NCBI GenBank assembly: GCA_018110825.1
Contig: JAGBCL010000100.1
Span: 62,001 to 126,000 of the forward strand
Direction of reading: 5' to 3'
DNA: 64,000 nt
Origin: Oscillospiraceae bacterium
GTDB taxonomy: Bacteria; Bacillota; Clostridia; Oscillospirales; Ruminococcaceae
The notes under the pieces are model-generated. The model did not search any database. It was not told where the DNA came from and saw only the letters and a list, made by a program, of their open reading frames with translations. This document shows, piece after piece, positions 1-7,503 of the stretch (position 1 is the first letter of the stretch; every line of letters begins with the position of its first letter). A program made the translations under genes and the position numbers.

Positions 1-698
1 CGGACAGCTCATTTACACCGCTTGAAGCAAGTATTCTTGACCTTGCGCTTGTACTTCACGCTGAACACGGCGGCGGTAACAACTCTACTTTTACAACTCA
101 CGTTGTTACTTCTTCGGGTACAGACACTTACTCAGCAATTGCTGCTGCGCTTGCTTCCCTGAAGGGACCTAAGCATGGCGGTGCAAACATCAAGGTTACT
201 ATGATGTTTGAGGATATGAAAAACAAGCTTTCTGACTGGGAGGATGAGGACGCTATCCGTGACTATCTCACAAAGCTGCTCCGTAAGGAAGCTTTTGACA
301 AGTCAGGTCTTATCTATGGTATGGGTCACGCTGTTTACTCTGTTTCCGACCCGAGAGCGTTGGTACTCAAAAAGGCTGTCAAGAGTCTTTCCGAAGAAAA
401 GCATATGGAAAAGGAATACGCTCTTTACAAGAAGATTGAAAAGCTTGCTCCTGAGGTTATTGCAAAGGAAAGACGCATTTACAAGGGTGTTTCGGCAAAC
501 ATTGACTTCTACAGCGGTTTTGCTTACAGCATGCTGAAGCTTCCGCCTGAGCTTTACACTCCGATTTTTGCGATTGCAAGAATTGCCGGCTGGTCTGCTC
601 ACAGAATTGAGGAGCTTCTCAACACGGGCAAGATTATTCGTCCTGCTTACAGAAGCGTACAGCCGCACAAGGATTACAAGTCACTTTCTGACAGATAA
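1..698 (+). CDS. gltA: citrate synthase, C-terminal part (5' end outside window)
   Basis: The reading frame is open from the first bases of the window to a TAA at 696-698, so the N-terminal part lies upstream. Citrate synthase condenses oxaloacetate with acetyl-CoA in the cytoplasm to start the TCA or glutamate branch. Visible family marks are HAEHGGGNNS followed by TFTTH, the GPKHGGAN block with the active-site histidine, and NIDFYSG, which carries the catalytic aspartate. The C-terminus (IRPAYRSVQPHKDY) is typical of type-II-like citrate synthases of Clostridia. A hairpin terminator follows directly. Family assignment is very secure; only the start is missing. Confidence 0.95.
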   Translation, partial: DSSFTPLEASILDLALVLHAEHGGGNNSTFTTHVVTSSGTDTYSAIAAALASLKGPKHGGANIKVTMMFEDMKNKLSDWEDEDAIRDYLTKLLRKEAFDKSGLIYGMGHAVYSVSDPRALVLKKAVKSLSEEKHMEKEYALYKKIEKLAPEVIAKERRIYKGVSANIDFYSGFAYSMLKLPPELYTPIFAIARIAGWSAHRIEELLNTGKIIRPAYRSVQPHKDYKSLSDR

Positions 699-704
699 AA
701 TTAC

Positions 705-731
705 AGCGGCTTTTGATTTTCAGAAGCCGCT
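705..731 (+). terminator. rho-independent terminator after citrate synthase
   Basis: Arms AGCGGCTT (705-712) and AAGCCGCT (724-731) form an 8-bp stem 6 nt after the gltA stop. The following tract (TAACTTATA) is only moderately T-rich, so termination may be partial. Confidence 0.6.
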
Positions 732-752
732 TAACTTATAGGAGATGTTAAC

Positions 753-1187
753 TTGGAATGGTTCAATATTTTCGGGCTGGTTTTCATTATCATTATTATG
801 ATACCGAATATTGTTTTTGCGATAAAATGCAAGGACGGTTTTGAAAACAAATGGAATAATAAGGCTGTTGAAATTCTTGAACAAATCGGACGTTTCGGCT
901 GTTTCGGATTTATGATAATCAACATTCCTGGCACCTGGTTTGGTTGGTGGTCAGATGAAGCATTTGCTGTTTATCTGATTGTAAATGCAATACTTGTGCT
1001 GATTTATTGTGCAATATGGGGTGTTTGTTTCAGGAAAAACAATATATTCAGGGCATTGTCACTTTCAATTATTCCGTCGGTTATATTTCTGTTCAGCGGA
1101 ATAATGTGCAGGTCTATGTTGCTGATTGCTTCTGCGGTTATTTTTGCACCGTGCCATATTATGATTTCTCATAAGAATGCAAAGTAA
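753..1187 (+). CDS. small integral membrane protein, unknown function
   Basis: A 144-residue protein read from a TTG start at 753, chosen because a GGAG Shine-Dalgarno sits at 741-744 with 8 nt spacing. It has about four hydrophobic segments: residues 5-24 (FGLVFIIIIMIP), roughly 48-62, 70-95 and 103-135. There are short charged loops and a lysine-ended tail. I recognise no catalytic motif or named family. It stands alone between the citrate synthase terminator and a bidirectional terminator at 1192-1221. The presence of a gene is well supported by the RBS and membrane-protein composition; no role can be inferred. Confidence 0.7.
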   Translation: MEWFNIFGLVFIIIIMIPNIVFAIKCKDGFENKWNNKAVEILEQIGRFGCFGFMIINIPGTWFGWWSDEAFAVYLIVNAILVLIYCAIWGVCFRKNNIFRALSLSIIPSVIFLFSGIMCRSMLLIASAVIFAPCHIMISHKNAK

Positions 1188-1191
1188 AAAA

Positions 1192-1221
1192 CCCCTAAAA
1201 GAATTGAATTTCTTTTAGGGG
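1192..1221. terminator. bidirectional terminator between convergent genes
   Basis: Perfect 12-bp inverted repeat CCCCTAAAAGAA / TTCTTTTAGGGG around a 6-nt loop. It is flanked by A-rich sequence on the left and T-rich sequence on the right, so it can stop transcription from both the plus-strand membrane gene and the minus-strand MazG-like gene. Confidence 0.85.
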
Positions 1222-1228
1222 TGTGCTT

Positions 1229-1555
1229 TTACCATCGTTTCATATTACGCTCAAATTTTTCGGTATATGCTTGTTTCAGCTCATCAGCAGTTATTCCATA
1301 GCAAAGTAAAACATCATTATAGTACATCAACACGTCTGCCATTTCTTCAACAAGGTGAGCACGAATTTTCTCATCCTCACAAGACTTTGTGCCGCCGTTT
1401 TGCTTGACAATGTCGATAACCTCACCGATTTCGCCAATCATCCACAGCAGCTTGTTTTTGCCAGTTTCGGGGCAGATTTTCTCCCATTTATCCTTGTACT
1501 TCTCTTGTAGCTTTCTCTGCATTTCAAGCATCTCGTTTACTGAAAAGTCTGACAT
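1229..1555 (-). CDS. MazG-like nucleotide pyrophosphohydrolase
   Basis: 108 residues, the size of single-domain MazG-type NTP/dNTP pyrophosphohydrolases. The metal-binding signature is visible as GEIGEVIDIV followed about 25 residues later by VEEMADVLMYYNDV, matching the family pattern ExxE...ExxD of the all-alpha NTP-PPase fold. Such enzymes hydrolyse nucleoside triphosphates to the monophosphate and pyrophosphate, often to remove non-canonical nucleotides; the actual substrate cannot be told. The start ATG follows a GAGG site with 9 nt spacing. It is the last gene of the minus-strand run DUF896-nspC-DUF4304-MazG and ends at the shared terminator. Confidence 0.8.
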   Translation of the reverse strand: MSDFSVNEMLEMQRKLQEKYKDKWEKICPETGKNKLLWMIGEIGEVIDIVKQNGGTKSCEDEKIRAHLVEEMADVLMYYNDVLLCYGITADELKQAYTEKFERNMKRW

Positions 1556-1574
1556 TAATTTTTACCTCTTCATT

Positions 1575-1982
1575 TCAAAATGATTTATATAACAGATACC
1601 CATATACATTTTTATGTGTACATTTGGGCAACTTGTTTTCAAGTGCTTTTGAACGCAATAAATTCAAATCACCATACCATTCAATCCATTTATTAATAAC
1701 ATTAATAATCAAATTTACATTATTAAACTCTTGATTAACACGTTCAACAATCTGACAACTGCTGATAGATGGATTTTTCTTTTCACCAAGTTCATGTATA
1801 TAAATTCCTAAATTTATATAATACATTTCTGTGTCAAATTGAGAACCTTGTACATTAAACACTACATCCAAGTCTTTTAAGTACAAAACCCATGTATTAT
1901 TTCTTTTTTTATATCCTAAGTTTTTCAATAATGGTGCTATTTCACTTATTAGTTCACTTTTATTTATAGGCATTTTAATCAC
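1575..1982 (-). CDS. DUF4304-like protein
   Basis: 135 residues resembling the DUF4304 family: an N-terminal helix (ISEIAPLLKNLGYKK), then NNTWVLYLKDLDVVFNVQGS and a YYINLGIYIHELG strand. Function of the family is unknown. The GTG start (1982) overlaps the TGA stop of nspC in the arrangement GTGA, so translation is probably coupled to nspC; an ATG three codons later (1973) is a possible alternative. AT-rich codon choice in the gene is somewhat stronger than in nspC, which could mean independent acquisition. That last point is inference. Confidence 0.65.
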   Translation of the reverse strand: MIKMPINKSELISEIAPLLKNLGYKKRNNTWVLYLKDLDVVFNVQGSQFDTEMYYINLGIYIHELGEKKNPSISSCQIVERVNQEFNNVNLIINVINKWIEWYGDLNLLRSKALENKLPKCTHKNVYGYLLYKSF

Positions 1983-3118
1983 AGTCTTTCCTTAAAATCC
2001 TCATACCCGAACTGCTTGACAATTATATTTTCGCCGTCAAGAGTATGAAGCACTATTGCAGGAAGCGGCATACCGTTGAAGGTGTTGTTCTTGACCATTG
2101 AATAAATCGCCATATCGCAGAAAACGAGTCTGTCCCCTGCTTTCAGCGGCTTGTCAAAGGAATAGTCGCCGATAATATCGCCAGCGAGACAGGTTGGTCC
2201 TCCGAAACGGTAGGTATACGGCTTCTCGTCGGGCATACCTGCGCCGATAATATTTGGACGATACGGCATTTCCAGCACGTCAGGCATGTGGCAGGCTGCT
2301 GAAGTGTCGAGGATTGCTAAATTCATTCCATTTTTCAGCGTGTCGAGGACTTCGGTTACAAGGTAGCCTGCGTTAAGTGCAACGGCTTCACCTGGTTCGA
2401 GGTACACCTGAATATCGTATTTTTTCTGCACGCTGTCAACAATCTGCACCAGCTTTTCCACGTCGTAATCGTCACGGGTAATGTGGTGTCCACCGCCGAA
2501 ATTGAGCCATTTAAGGTTGTAGAGGTACTTACCGAATTTTTCTTCCACAACGGCAATTGTACGTTCAAGGACGTCTGCGCCCTGCTCGCACATTGTATGG
2601 AAATGAAGTCCACTTATTCCCTCGGGAAGTGTTTCCGGGAACTCAGCGAGAATTGTTCCTAAACGTGAATTTTTGAAGCAGGGGTTATATATATCCGTTT
2701 CGATTTCGGAATACTCAGGGTTGATACGGATTCCCACTTCGATTTTGCGTCCGCTATTCTGCACGGTCGGATAGTATTTTTCGTACTGTGCAAAGCTGTT
2801 GAACACGATATGGTCAGCAACAGTTACGATTTCGGCGAAGTCCTTTTTGCTGTAGGCAGGTGCGTAGACGTGGGTTTCGCCATCGGGCATTTCTTCCTTG
2901 CCAAGCTTTGCTTCAAAAAGACCGCTGGCGGTTGTGCCTGAAAGGTACTTGCTGATAAGCGGATAGGTGCTGTACATTGAAAAAGCTTTCTGCGCGAGAA
3001 GAATTTTACAGCCTATTCTGTCCTGCACGGATTTGAGAATTCCGAGGTTTTTCACCAGCAGACGCTCGTCCGTTACGTAGCAGGGTGTAGGCAGGGTTGA
3101 GATGTCAAAATCAAGCAT
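1979..3118 (-). CDS. nspC: carboxynorspermidine decarboxylase
   Basis: 379 residues, full length for NspC, a PLP-dependent alanine-racemase-fold enzyme that decarboxylates carboxy(nor)spermidine in the alternative spermidine pathway. Seen in the sequence: the PLP lysine in LLAQKAFSMY near residue 43, LNFGGGHHITRDDY near 205, the YLEPGEA loop, and the C-terminal active-site cysteine in GGPTCLAGD. The start ATG has an AAGGAG site. It lies 11 nt downstream of the DUF896 gene and overlaps the next gene by 4 nt, so it belongs to a four-gene operon. No carboxynorspermidine dehydrogenase is seen in the window. Confidence 0.93.
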   Translation of the reverse strand: MLDFDISTLPTPCYVTDERLLVKNLGILKSVQDRIGCKILLAQKAFSMYSTYPLISKYLSGTTASGLFEAKLGKEEMPDGETHVYAPAYSKKDFAEIVTVADHIVFNSFAQYEKYYPTVQNSGRKIEVGIRINPEYSEIETDIYNPCFKNSRLGTILAEFPETLPEGISGLHFHTMCEQGADVLERTIAVVEEKFGKYLYNLKWLNFGGGHHITRDDYDVEKLVQIVDSVQKKYDIQVYLEPGEAVALNAGYLVTEVLDTLKNGMNLAILDTSAACHMPDVLEMPYRPNIIGAGMPDEKPYTYRFGGPTCLAGDIIGDYSFDKPLKAGDRLVFCDMAIYSMVKNNTFNGMPLPAIVLHTLDGENIIVKQFGYEDFKERL

Positions 3119-3129
3119 TTCGGTACTCC

Positions 3130-3306
3130 TTATTTTTTGTCAACGAATTCGATATTCTGAAGCTGACCTGTAAGGTTAGCCTTGATGCCGTCACGGTACT
3201 CCTGACGAAGCTGAGCCTGCTCAGCCTTTTCCTCCTCAGTCAGACCCTCTGGGGTACGGGATTTTCTTGCAAGCTCGTTTATTCTATTGATTTTTTCCTG
3301 TGTCAT
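3130..3306 (-). CDS. DUF896 family small protein (YnzC-like)
   Basis: 58 residues. The ATG at 3306 is chosen rather than an upstream in-frame start because AAGGAG lies just upstream of it. The sequence INRINELARKSRTPEGL, then EEEKAEQAQLRQEY and ending NIEFVD, is the classic DUF896/YnzC pattern: a two-helix bundle of Firmicutes whose function is not established (in Bacillus subtilis some members are linked to the SOS response). It is the promoter-proximal gene of the nspC operon. Confidence 0.88.
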   Translation of the reverse strand: MTQEKINRINELARKSRTPEGLTEEEKAEQAQLRQEYRDGIKANLTGQLQNIEFVDKK

Positions 3307-3338
3307 AGTTTTACTCCTTAAAAATAGTTTCAAATGAT

Positions 3339-3367
3339 ATTATATCAGATTTTTTTATCTATTGCAA
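3339..3367 (-). promoter_or_regulatory. sigma-A promoter of the DUF896-nspC operon
   Basis: On the minus strand TTGCAA (3367-3362), 17-nt spacer, TATAAT (3344-3339). The -35 box abuts the stop codon of the upstream methyltransferase gene, so the operon can be transcribed independently of it. Confidence 0.75.
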
Positions 3368-4114
3368 CTACTCTTTTACAGCTTTGACAATAAGGAAATT
3401 CGGTTTTATGTACTCCTTGACAATTGTTGGTAGTTTTTCTATCGCCCACGGCTTTGGTGTCGGCTCAACGATTTCTTTCAGAGTAAGCCCGCTGCTGATG
3501 ATTTCGGTGAGAAGCTGTCCCATAGGGCGGTGATATTTTATAACACCGTCAACAAACCAATTCTTTTCGCGCTTGCCTGCCCTGTTATAATCGGAAAAGG
3601 TATAGGAAACACGCTGACCGTTTTCGTCATAATTAAAGTGGGCGTTGCTTTCGTCGATTGTTGCGGTAATAATGGGGTGTTCCTGTGAGAAAAGGAGTGT
3701 TCCGTTGACGTTAAGCAGGTTACATATATCGGTCATAAGTGCGCCGAAGTCTTTGATATAGTGTAAAGCTAAAGAACTGTACACCAAATCAAACTTTACA
3801 TTAAGCTTACTGATTTCTGTCATACTCATACGGATATACTCGATATTTTCGTGCGTTGCTTCTTTTTGTGCAACTTCAAGCATTTTCTCAGATATGTCAA
3901 GTCCTATAACTTTACACGCTCCGTGCTGTACAAAATCAATGCAATTCTTTCCGCAGCCGCAGCCTAAGTCGAGAACGGTCTTTCCTGTCAGGTCAGGGAG
4001 CATTTCAGCCATTGCAGGCTGCTCCAAAAGGTCATTTAAGCATATATCTTTTGCACGCAATTCCTTATAGCCATTGAAAAAAGTTTCGTTATCGAAAATG
4101 TTCTGATTACTCAT
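3368..4114 (-). CDS. class I SAM-dependent methyltransferase
   Basis: 248 residues. Motif I VLDLGCGCGKN (about residues 47-57) binds S-adenosylmethionine, followed by VIGLDISEKMLE and YSSLALHYIKD, typical of the Methyltransf_11/UbiE-like group. Similar small-molecule methyltransferases are widespread in Firmicutes and the substrate cannot be deduced. A GGAGG site precedes the ATG. Its start lies one base from the end of the Nudix gene, so the two are cotranscribed. Confidence 0.85.
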   Translation of the reverse strand: MSNQNIFDNETFFNGYKELRAKDICLNDLLEQPAMAEMLPDLTGKTVLDLGCGCGKNCIDFVQHGACKVIGLDISEKMLEVAQKEATHENIEYIRMSMTEISKLNVKFDLVYSSLALHYIKDFGALMTDICNLLNVNGTLLFSQEHPIITATIDESNAHFNYDENGQRVSYTFSDYNRAGKREKNWFVDGVIKYHRPMGQLLTEIISSGLTLKEIVEPTPKPWAIEKLPTIVKEYIKPNFLIVKAVKE

Positions 4115-4115
4115 A

Positions 4116-4622
4116 TTACCCTCCTATCTTATCAAAGAAGTATCCCAGCGTTGACACAAGCTGACCTGTTTCGTAAAGCTCATTTATTTCGGCAACGGTA
4201 AGCCATTTTGTGTGTTCAACCTCGTCAGTTGTGGCATTGTCAAGCTGAACCTCACCGTTATATTCAAACAGCCACACATCAAGAATGTCATTAAATTTCT
4301 TACCGTTAATCTGCTTACGCACCTGTGAGAAAACAAGGTTGTTTTCCGTGCCGATTATATCAACTCCGACCTCTTCCTTCACCTCACGGATTGCACCTTG
4401 CAGGCTTGTTTCACCTTTCAGCACCGAGCCGCCGACTGTTTCCCACATAAGCGGAAAGGTAGGACGGTTTGCTGAACGCTGTGAAATGAGATACTCTCCT
4501 TTGCTGTTGCGTATCCAGACGTGAACAACAAGGTGGTAACAACCGTCTGGGATTTCATTACCACGGATGTGTTCCCTGCCGATTGGATTTCTGTTTTCGT
4601 CATACAAGTCCCATAATTCCAT
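4116..4622 (-). CDS. Nudix hydrolase
   Basis: 168 residues with a complete Nudix box near residues 66-88: GGSVLKGET, then REVKEEVGVD, matching GX5EX7REUXEEXGU. The N-terminus MELWDLYDENRNPIGREHIRG resembles IPP-isomerase-like Nudix proteins of unknown substrate found in Firmicutes. GGAGG precedes the ATG with 6 nt spacing. Only the ackA terminator and this RBS lie between this start and ackA, so there is no room for a separate promoter; expression probably depends on read-through from ackA or a promoter inside its end. Confidence 0.88.
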   Translation of the reverse strand: MELWDLYDENRNPIGREHIRGNEIPDGCYHLVVHVWIRNSKGEYLISQRSANRPTFPLMWETVGGSVLKGETSLQGAIREVKEEVGVDIIGTENNLVFSQVRKQINGKKFNDILDVWLFEYNGEVQLDNATTDEVEHTKWLTVAEINELYETGQLVSTLGYFFDKIGG

Positions 4623-4640
4623 ACATTACCTCCGATGAAA

Positions 4641-4674
4641 AAAGCCGTTTCTGAAACAAATCAGAAACGGCTTT
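4641..4674 (-). terminator. terminator after ackA
   Basis: Perfect 14-bp inverted repeat AAAGCCGTTTCTGA / TCAGAAACGGCTTT with a 6-nt loop. Read on the minus strand it is followed by a short T run and then, within 20 nt, by the Nudix RBS and start. Confidence 0.85.
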
Positions 4675-4687
4675 ACAAAACTTATGA

Positions 4688-5887
4688 TTACTTGGAGATG
4701 AGTGCGAGTGTATCTCTTGCGATAAGAAGCTCTTCGTTTGTTGGAACAACCCAAACCTCAACCTTGGAGTCAGGTGTGGAAAGCTTTGTGAGCTTGCCGT
4801 GGATTGTAGCGTTGAGCTCGTTGTCAATCTTGATACCGAAGAAGTCCATATCTGCACAAACTGCTTCACGAACTTCAGAAGCGTTTTCGCCGATACCGCC
4901 TGTGAAGAGAACAGCGTCAAGACCGTTCATTGCAGCAGCATAACCGCCGATGTACTTCTTGATTTCGTATACAAGCATATCTGTAACGAGCTGAGCTCTG
5001 TCATTGCCTTCAGCAGCAGCAGTGGAGATATCTCTGTTATCGGAGGAGATACCGGAAACGCCGAGGAAGCCGGACTTCTTATTCATATAGTCGCTCATTT
5101 CCTTTGTTGTAAAGCCGTGCTTTTCAGCAACGAATGTTACAGCAGATGGGTCAACACAGCCTGTTCTTGTACCCATTACAACACCGTCGAGTGGTGTGAA
5201 GCCCATAGATGTATCAACAGACTTACCGCCGTCAACAGCTGTGATGGAAGAACCGTTGCCGAGGTGACAGGAAACTATCTTGAGGTCCTTGATATCCTTG
5301 CCCATTGCTTCTGCAAGTGCTGCGGAAACAAATCTGTGGGAAGTACCGTGGAAGCCATACTTTCTTACGTGGTACTTTTCGTAGTCCTCATAAGGAAGGC
5401 CGAACATATAAGCCTTAGGAGGCATTGTCTGGTGGAATGCTGTATCGAACACAACAACCTGAGGAACGTTCTCAGGAAGAACCTTCTTACAAGCCCAGAG
5501 AGCAAGTGCGTGTGGGTGGTTATGTACAGGAGCAAGGTCCTGGAGGTCATCAATCTGCTGGATAACTTCGTCAGTTACGAGAGTTGTCTTGTCGAAAATT
5601 TCAGCACCCTGCACGATTCTGTGACCAACTGCGGAAATTTCGTCCATGGACTTGATTACAGCTGCATCGCCTGTTGTGAGAACTTCAACGAGCTTTTCAA
5701 AAGCTTCTGTGTGTGTTGGGAAATCGCAGTCCATATCAACAGCTCTGCCGTCGAATGTCTTGTGGGAAACGTGACCGCCGATACCGATTCTGTCGCAGTT
5801 ACCCTTTGCGATAACGCTTTCATCTTCCATGTTGAGAAGCTGATACTTGAGTGAGGAGCTTCCTGCGTTTACTACGAGAATAATCAT
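4688..5887 (-). CDS. ackA: acetate kinase
   Basis: 399 residues, normal full length. It interconverts acetyl phosphate + ADP and acetate + ATP, the substrate-level phosphorylation step of acetate fermentation. Visible motifs are VNAGSSSLKYQ at the N-terminus (ASKHA phosphate-binding loop), GFHGTSHRFV, CHLGNGSSITAVDGGKSVD near residue 210, and TGGIGENA near 325. It has its own promoter and terminator. No pta gene is in the window. The divergent neighbour is tmcAL, whose enzyme consumes acetate. Confidence 0.97.
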   Translation of the reverse strand: MIILVVNAGSSSLKYQLLNMEDESVIAKGNCDRIGIGGHVSHKTFDGRAVDMDCDFPTHTEAFEKLVEVLTTGDAAVIKSMDEISAVGHRIVQGAEIFDKTTLVTDEVIQQIDDLQDLAPVHNHPHALALWACKKVLPENVPQVVVFDTAFHQTMPPKAYMFGLPYEDYEKYHVRKYGFHGTSHRFVSAALAEAMGKDIKDLKIVSCHLGNGSSITAVDGGKSVDTSMGFTPLDGVVMGTRTGCVDPSAVTFVAEKHGFTTKEMSDYMNKKSGFLGVSGISSDNRDISTAAAEGNDRAQLVTDMLVYEIKKYIGGYAAAMNGLDAVLFTGGIGENASEVREAVCADMDFFGIKIDNELNATIHGKLTKLSTPDSKVEVWVVPTNEELLIARDTLALISK

Positions 5888-5924
5888 AATTTTGAACTTC
5901 CTTTCAAAAATTTCTAATCATACC

Positions 5925-5952
5925 TTTATATACTATTACAAAATGCAATCAA
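5925..5952 (-). promoter_or_regulatory. candidate sigma-A promoter of ackA
   Basis: Minus strand TTGATT (5952-5947), 16-nt spacer, TATAAA (5930-5925), about 40 nt upstream of the start codon. The rest of the 211-bp divergent region toward tmcAL is AT-rich and I could not place a convincing tmcAL promoter in it. Confidence 0.5.
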
Positions 5953-6098
5953 AATCAAGAGTTTCACAATATTTTAAGAATATCGTAATATTTATTCAAT
6001 ATTTATTGATGCAAAATCATATACTATATAAACGTATGGGTTTGTACACTACGGGTGAACTGTACCCTTATGACCCCCAAAAGAAAGGATTGAACTGT

Positions 6099-7304
6099 AT
6101 GAAAACATATGGTATTATTTGTGAATACAACCCGTTCCACAACGGTCACATTCATCAGATTGAAGAAACAAGAAAACATGGTGCTACACACATTGTTGCA
6201 ATTATGAGCGGCAACTATGTCCAGCGTGGCGACGTTGCCATGATTGACAAGTTTGAAAGAGCTAAAATTGCTGTAAACAATGGTGTTGACCTCGTTATTG
6301 AAATGCCTGTTGTATATTCCCTTTCCAGTGCGAACTTTTTTGCACGCGCAGGTGTTATGATGCTTGGTGCACTGGGTTGTGTTGACGGAATTTCTTTCGG
6401 AAGCGAATGCGGTGACATTGCTCTTCTTAAGAATGCAGCTATGGCATCACTTAATGCAACAACTCCTGAAAAGGTCAAGCCTTTCCTTGAAAAAGGCATG
6501 TCATTCCCTCAGGCTGTTCAGCAGATTGTAGGTGCTGAATATGGTCCTATTATCTCTTCTGTATTTGACTCACCGAACAATGTTCTTGCAGTTGAATATC
6601 TTAAGGCTCTTAAAGTTCTCAATCTTGAAATGGATACATTTACAATCAAGAGAAAGGGTGCTGACCATGACAGCATGAATGCTGTTGACGGTATCGCAAG
6701 CGGTTCCCTGCTTCGTCAGATGATTGAAGACGGCGAGGATATCAGCGCTTATGTACCTAAGGATATGGCTGAACTTGTTGCTGAATATGATGACAAGGAT
6801 ATGCTTGCTTACTTCGACAATCTTGAACGTGAACTGCTTTACATTCTCCGTTCTCTTGTTCCGCCAATCATTTCTGAGTGTCCTGATGTTGACCCTGGTC
6901 TTGCAAATCTTATTTTTGCTTCTGCTATCAAGTCAAACTCTATAGACGAATTCCTTGAAACTGTTGATACAAAGCGTTACACTACTGCTAAGCTCAGAAG
7001 AATTCTTCTCAACCTTTATATTGGTGCAAAGGCTTCAGACCTTATGATTATGCCGCCTTACGGAAGAATTCTTGCTTTCAACGAAAAGGGTACTGAAATT
7101 CTCAAGGCTGCTAAGGAAAAGGCTGAGGGTAACAAGTATGCAATCCCATTCAACACCTCACTCAAGGATATTGTTGAACTTCAGAAGCCACCTATCAACA
7201 GATTTGCTGACCTCTCAAACCGTGCAACAAATCTTTACGGACTTGCTTCAAGAACAATCCGTCCTTGTGCTGAAGAATTTACTACAAAGATTGAAATTCA
7301 GTAA
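6099..7304 (+). CDS. tmcAL: tRNA(Met) cytidine acetate ligase (YlbM/TmcAL family)
   Basis: 401 residues, as usual for the family, starting at the ATG behind AAGAAAGGA; the frame is open further upstream but that part has no family similarity. The N-terminus GIICEYNPFHNGHIHQIEE contains the HxGH nucleotidyltransferase motif, and SGNYVQRGDVAMIDKFERA plus SANFFARAGVMML are family hallmarks. In Bacillus subtilis TmcAL activates acetate with ATP as acetyl-AMP and forms N4-acetylcytidine at the wobble position of elongator tRNA-Met. The divergent position next to acetate kinase fits an acetate-using enzyme. A terminator follows at 7312-7348. Confidence 0.92.
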   Translation: MKTYGIICEYNPFHNGHIHQIEETRKHGATHIVAIMSGNYVQRGDVAMIDKFERAKIAVNNGVDLVIEMPVVYSLSSANFFARAGVMMLGALGCVDGISFGSECGDIALLKNAAMASLNATTPEKVKPFLEKGMSFPQAVQQIVGAEYGPIISSVFDSPNNVLAVEYLKALKVLNLEMDTFTIKRKGADHDSMNAVDGIASGSLLRQMIEDGEDISAYVPKDMAELVAEYDDKDMLAYFDNLERELLYILRSLVPPIISECPDVDPGLANLIFASAIKSNSIDEFLETVDTKRYTTAKLRRILLNLYIGAKASDLMIMPPYGRILAFNEKGTEILKAAKEKAEGNKYAIPFNTSLKDIVELQKPPINRFADLSNRATNLYGLASRTIRPCAEEFTTKIEIQ

Positions 7305-7311
7305 CTGGTTT

Positions 7312-7348
7312 AAAAAGTTACATATTTATGTCAAATTGTAACTTTTTT
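7312..7348 (+). terminator. terminator after tmcAL
   Basis: Arms AAAAAGTTACA (7312-7322) and TGTAACTTTTT (7338-7348) with a 15-nt loop, ending in a run of T. Confidence 0.75.
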
Positions 7349-7404
7349 ACAGTGTTTTTTCTGAATTCGTCATAAAATTGTAATATATTTTGGTGAAATA
7401 ACTA

Positions 7405-7433
7405 TTGCCAAATTTGAAAATTTATAGTATACT
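7405..7433 (+). promoter_or_regulatory. sigma-A promoter of the secreted Tyr-rich protein gene
   Basis: TTGCCA (7405-7410), exact 17-nt spacer, TATACT (7428-7433), leaving a leader of about 65 nt before the ATG at 7504, which is preceded by AAAGGAG. Confidence 0.8.
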
Positions 7434-7503
7434 TATGATTGAGCAGAATTTTTATTCCAAATTCTTAACTTAAAGAAATTAAATTGTAAAGGAGATATTC
7501 AAA

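Noticed and set aside
4799-5854. 351-codon plus-strand ORF opposite ackA
   Set aside because: Same shadow effect; no ribosome binding site and no recognisable protein.
5847-6098. 84-codon N-terminal extension of tmcAL
   Set aside because: Open frame only; the conserved family start and RBS are at 6099, and the extension is AT-rich non-coding sequence containing the ackA promoter.
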